This document shows, one piece after another, positions 62,334-64,000 of a stretch of 64,000 nucleotides of DNA (its first letter is position 1; each line of letters opens with the position of its first letter). Location: NCBI GenBank assembly GCA_013289855.1, contig JABCZD010000005.1, forward strand, positions 248,001 to 312,000, in the 5' to 3' direction. The stretch comes from Acidobacteriota bacterium (lineage in GTDB: Bacteria; Acidobacteriota; Terriglobia; Acidiferrales; UBA7541). The translations under genes were made by a program, and so were the position numbers. The notes below the pieces were generated by a model, which made no database searches, was not told where the DNA came from, and worked only from the letters and a program-made list of their open reading frames with translations.

Positions 62334-62738
62334 CCACTTCCAACGCGCCGCATATTTACGCCGCTTGCCGCCCATATCTTGCTCATTCAAAGTATCTTAC
62401 GCCAGTACTTGCAACGACTCCCGCCAGCTCGCCCATCACCCCCTGCACACTTAACCCCTTTAGAAGCATACTCTTTCGCAAATTCACCCTCTAAACCCAA
62501 TAGAATCTAACCCTTTCACAAACACCCCGGGGGTGGGGGTATGCCGTCGTCATTATGTTAACCACTCTCCCGATCCTCTTCCTCTCACCTTGCCCCTCTC
62601 CTTCCTCTCTCCTTCCTCCTGCAAAAATTCTTCCCCCTCTCACCCTCCCTTGACTTTCTCTCCGTAACCGCTATCGTCTCCCTTCCGGAATTTTCCGCTC
62701 TCCGGCCCAGTCGCAAGAACGTCCCAGGAGACTCGCAC
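62334..62738. other. 405-base G-poor gap with polypyrimidine tract
   Basis: No gene seen. Very few G residues on the plus strand. Near 62570-62660 there is an almost pure C/T tract of about 90 bases broken mainly by CAAAAATT. A small ACCCC-G-GGGGT palindrome lies at 62525-62535. A weak promoter (62650-62677) precedes the next gene. Confidence 0.7.
62650..62677 (+). promoter_or_regulatory. Weak candidate promoter of the last amidohydrolase gene
   Basis: TTGACT (62650-62655), 16-base spacer and TATCGT (62672-62677), about 60 bases before the ATG at 62739. Confidence 0.3.
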
Positions 62739-64000
62739 ATGAAATCGTTGCTAACCCTAGCCCTTGCCGTCATCGCCGCGTTATTTCCCGCCATAGCGCA
62801 GGCCCAACAGCCCAGCAAGACCTACGTCCTAAAAGCCGCGCGCATGTTCGACGGCAAGAGCAACACCATCACCAAGCCCGGACTGGTGGTTGTCAGCAAC
62901 GGCAAGATCCTCGCCGTCGGCGAAAGCGCCGCCATTCCCCCAGGCGCCGAAATCATTGACCTCGGCGACGCCACGCTGCTCCCCGGCTTCATCGACGCCC
63001 ACACCCACCTAACCATGGCCTACCGCGAGGATTACACCAAAGCGCTGCTCGACGGGCTGCAGAAGCCCATCCCGGAAATGGCCATCGACGCCACGGTAAA
63101 CGCGCGCGTCACGCTGCTGGCGGGATTCACAACTGTGCGCGACGTAGGCTCGGAAAATTATCTGGACGTTGGATTACGCAACGCCATCGACAACGGCATC
63201 GTGCCCGGACCGCGCATGCTTGTGTGCGTGCACGCCATAGGGGCCACCGGTGGCCACTGCGACGAAACCGGCTTCCGCGCCGGTGCGCTCGGCAAGGAAC
63301 TCGGGCCCGAAGAAGGCGTGGTCAACGGCGCCGATCAGGCGCGCTACGCCGTGCGGCTGGCGCACAAATACGGTGCGACGATTATCAAAACTTGCGCCAC
63401 CGGAGGAGTCTTATCGCTGGCGGATTCCGTGGATACGCCGCAACTCACACAGGCGGAACTCGACGCGCTTGTCGACGAAGCGCACGCGCTGAAATTGAAA
63501 ACGGCGGCGCACGCGCACGGCGCGGAAGGTGCGAAGCGCGCGATTCGCGCGGGCATCGATTCGATCGAACACGGATCTTTTCTTGACGACGAAGCGCTGG
63601 ATATGATGAAGCAACACGGCACGTACTACGTTCCCACGCTGATGGCGATTCAAGGGTTGATGGAACAAATTCAAAAGGGTGTAGCCATTCCGCCGCCGGT
63701 GAGAGTCAAGGCGGACCTGGCCATCGCCTCACTGCACCAAACTTTTCAAAGAGCGCTGGCGAAAAATATCAAGATTGGATTGGGTACAGATGCGGCCGTT
63801 TATCCGCACGGGCGCAATGCGGAAGAATTTCACCAGATGGTGGACTTGGGAATGAAGCCGGTGGATGCCCTGAAAGCGGGAACTTCCGCGGACGCGGATT
63901 TGCTTGGTTTAATTGCAAAAATCGGCACGCTGGAAACGAATAAATTTGCCGACGTCGTAGCCGTCCCTGGCGATCCCATCGAGAACATCCGGCAGACCGA
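62739..64000 (+). CDS. Exported amidohydrolase, imidazolonepropionase-like (3' end outside window)
   Basis: A metal-dependent hydrolase cut by the right edge after about 420 residues, close to its expected end. A signal peptide is present (about 1-24, ALFPAIAQAQ). FIDAHTHLTM supplies the first two His ligands; AAHAHGAEGAKRAIRAG, DSIEHGSFLDD and IGLGTDAAVYPHG supply the others, with the catalytic Asp in GTDAA. The arrangement matches the prolidase/imidazolonepropionase branch of amidohydrolases common in Acidobacteria. AGGAG lies eight bases before the ATG. Substrate unknown; perhaps a dipeptide or cyclic amide. Base skew flips inside this gene near 63.1 kb. Confidence 0.88.
   Translation, partial: MKSLLTLALAVIAALFPAIAQAQQPSKTYVLKAARMFDGKSNTITKPGLVVVSNGKILAVGESAAIPPGAEIIDLGDATLLPGFIDAHTHLTMAYREDYTKALLDGLQKPIPEMAIDATVNARVTLLAGFTTVRDVGSENYLDVGLRNAIDNGIVPGPRMLVCVHAIGATGGHCDETGFRAGALGKELGPEEGVVNGADQARYAVRLAHKYGATIIKTCATGGVLSLADSVDTPQLTQAELDALVDEAHALKLKTAAHAHGAEGAKRAIRAGIDSIEHGSFLDDEALDMMKQHGTYYVPTLMAIQGLMEQIQKGVAIPPPVRVKADLAIASLHQTFQRALAKNIKIGLGTDAAVYPHGRNAEEFHQMVDLGMKPVDALKAGTSADADLLGLIAKIGTLETNKFADVVAVPGDPIENIRQT

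Overview
The window looks like a 64 kb piece of a chromosome from a soil-type Acidobacteriota (Terriglobia/Koribacter-like). The evidence is the large Oar-type TonB receptor with an N-terminal carboxypeptidase-regulatory domain, a GWxTD-domain protein, an ECF sigma factor paired with a zinc-finger/DUF4349 anti-sigma protein, high GC, and many short intergenic palindromes. This assignment is inference; there is no rRNA or tRNA in the window to confirm it. I found 53 protein genes, two of them cut by the window edges, and no RNA gene, CRISPR array or intact mobile element.

0-17 kb is housekeeping. It starts with the tail of a polysaccharide deacetylase, then a translationally coupled ECF sigma/anti-sigma pair and thiD. 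A pyrimidine locus follows: pyrR-pyrB-pyrC run leftward, and pyrD and pyrF lie on the other strand, interleaved with a PafA-like phosphatase and rlpA. Next are a nitronate monooxygenase, selB, tatA with a clear terminator, a metallophosphoesterase, and an exported DUF3494 ice-binding-type protein with a PEP-CTERM anchor.

17.3-18.1 kb is an 850-base non-coding stretch with a 22-bp perfect inverted repeat and a probable decayed IS end. 18-36 kb is mixed: maf, a methylmalonyl-CoA-mutase-type large subunit with two small membrane proteins, a FecR protein, the 1201-residue TonB-dependent receptor, an aminotransferase, an amidohydrolase/cupin pair, a beta-barrel protein, an exported cyanophycinase, a PCYC-motif protein and an EcsC protein.

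36-64 kb is an envelope and exopolysaccharide region: a GWxTD protein, a barrel-like exported protein, a PDZ-containing membrane histidine kinase overlapping an NtrC-class regulator, then TPR protein, O-antigen ligase, Wza-like exporter, Wzc-like tyrosine kinase, SDR sugar-nucleotide enzyme, GT-C-like membrane protein, ABC exporter (Wzm and Wzt separated by a methyltransferase and an acyltransferase), five methyltransferases in all (three of them FkbM type), and a family 2 glycosyltransferase. A second exported amidohydrolase runs off the right edge. My reading is a surface polysaccharide locus whose glycan is heavily methylated and acylated, with Wzt carrying a C-terminal glycan-recognition domain. 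The plus strand is G-rich in the left half and C-rich from about 38 to 63 kb whatever the gene strand, which sets the polysaccharide region apart.
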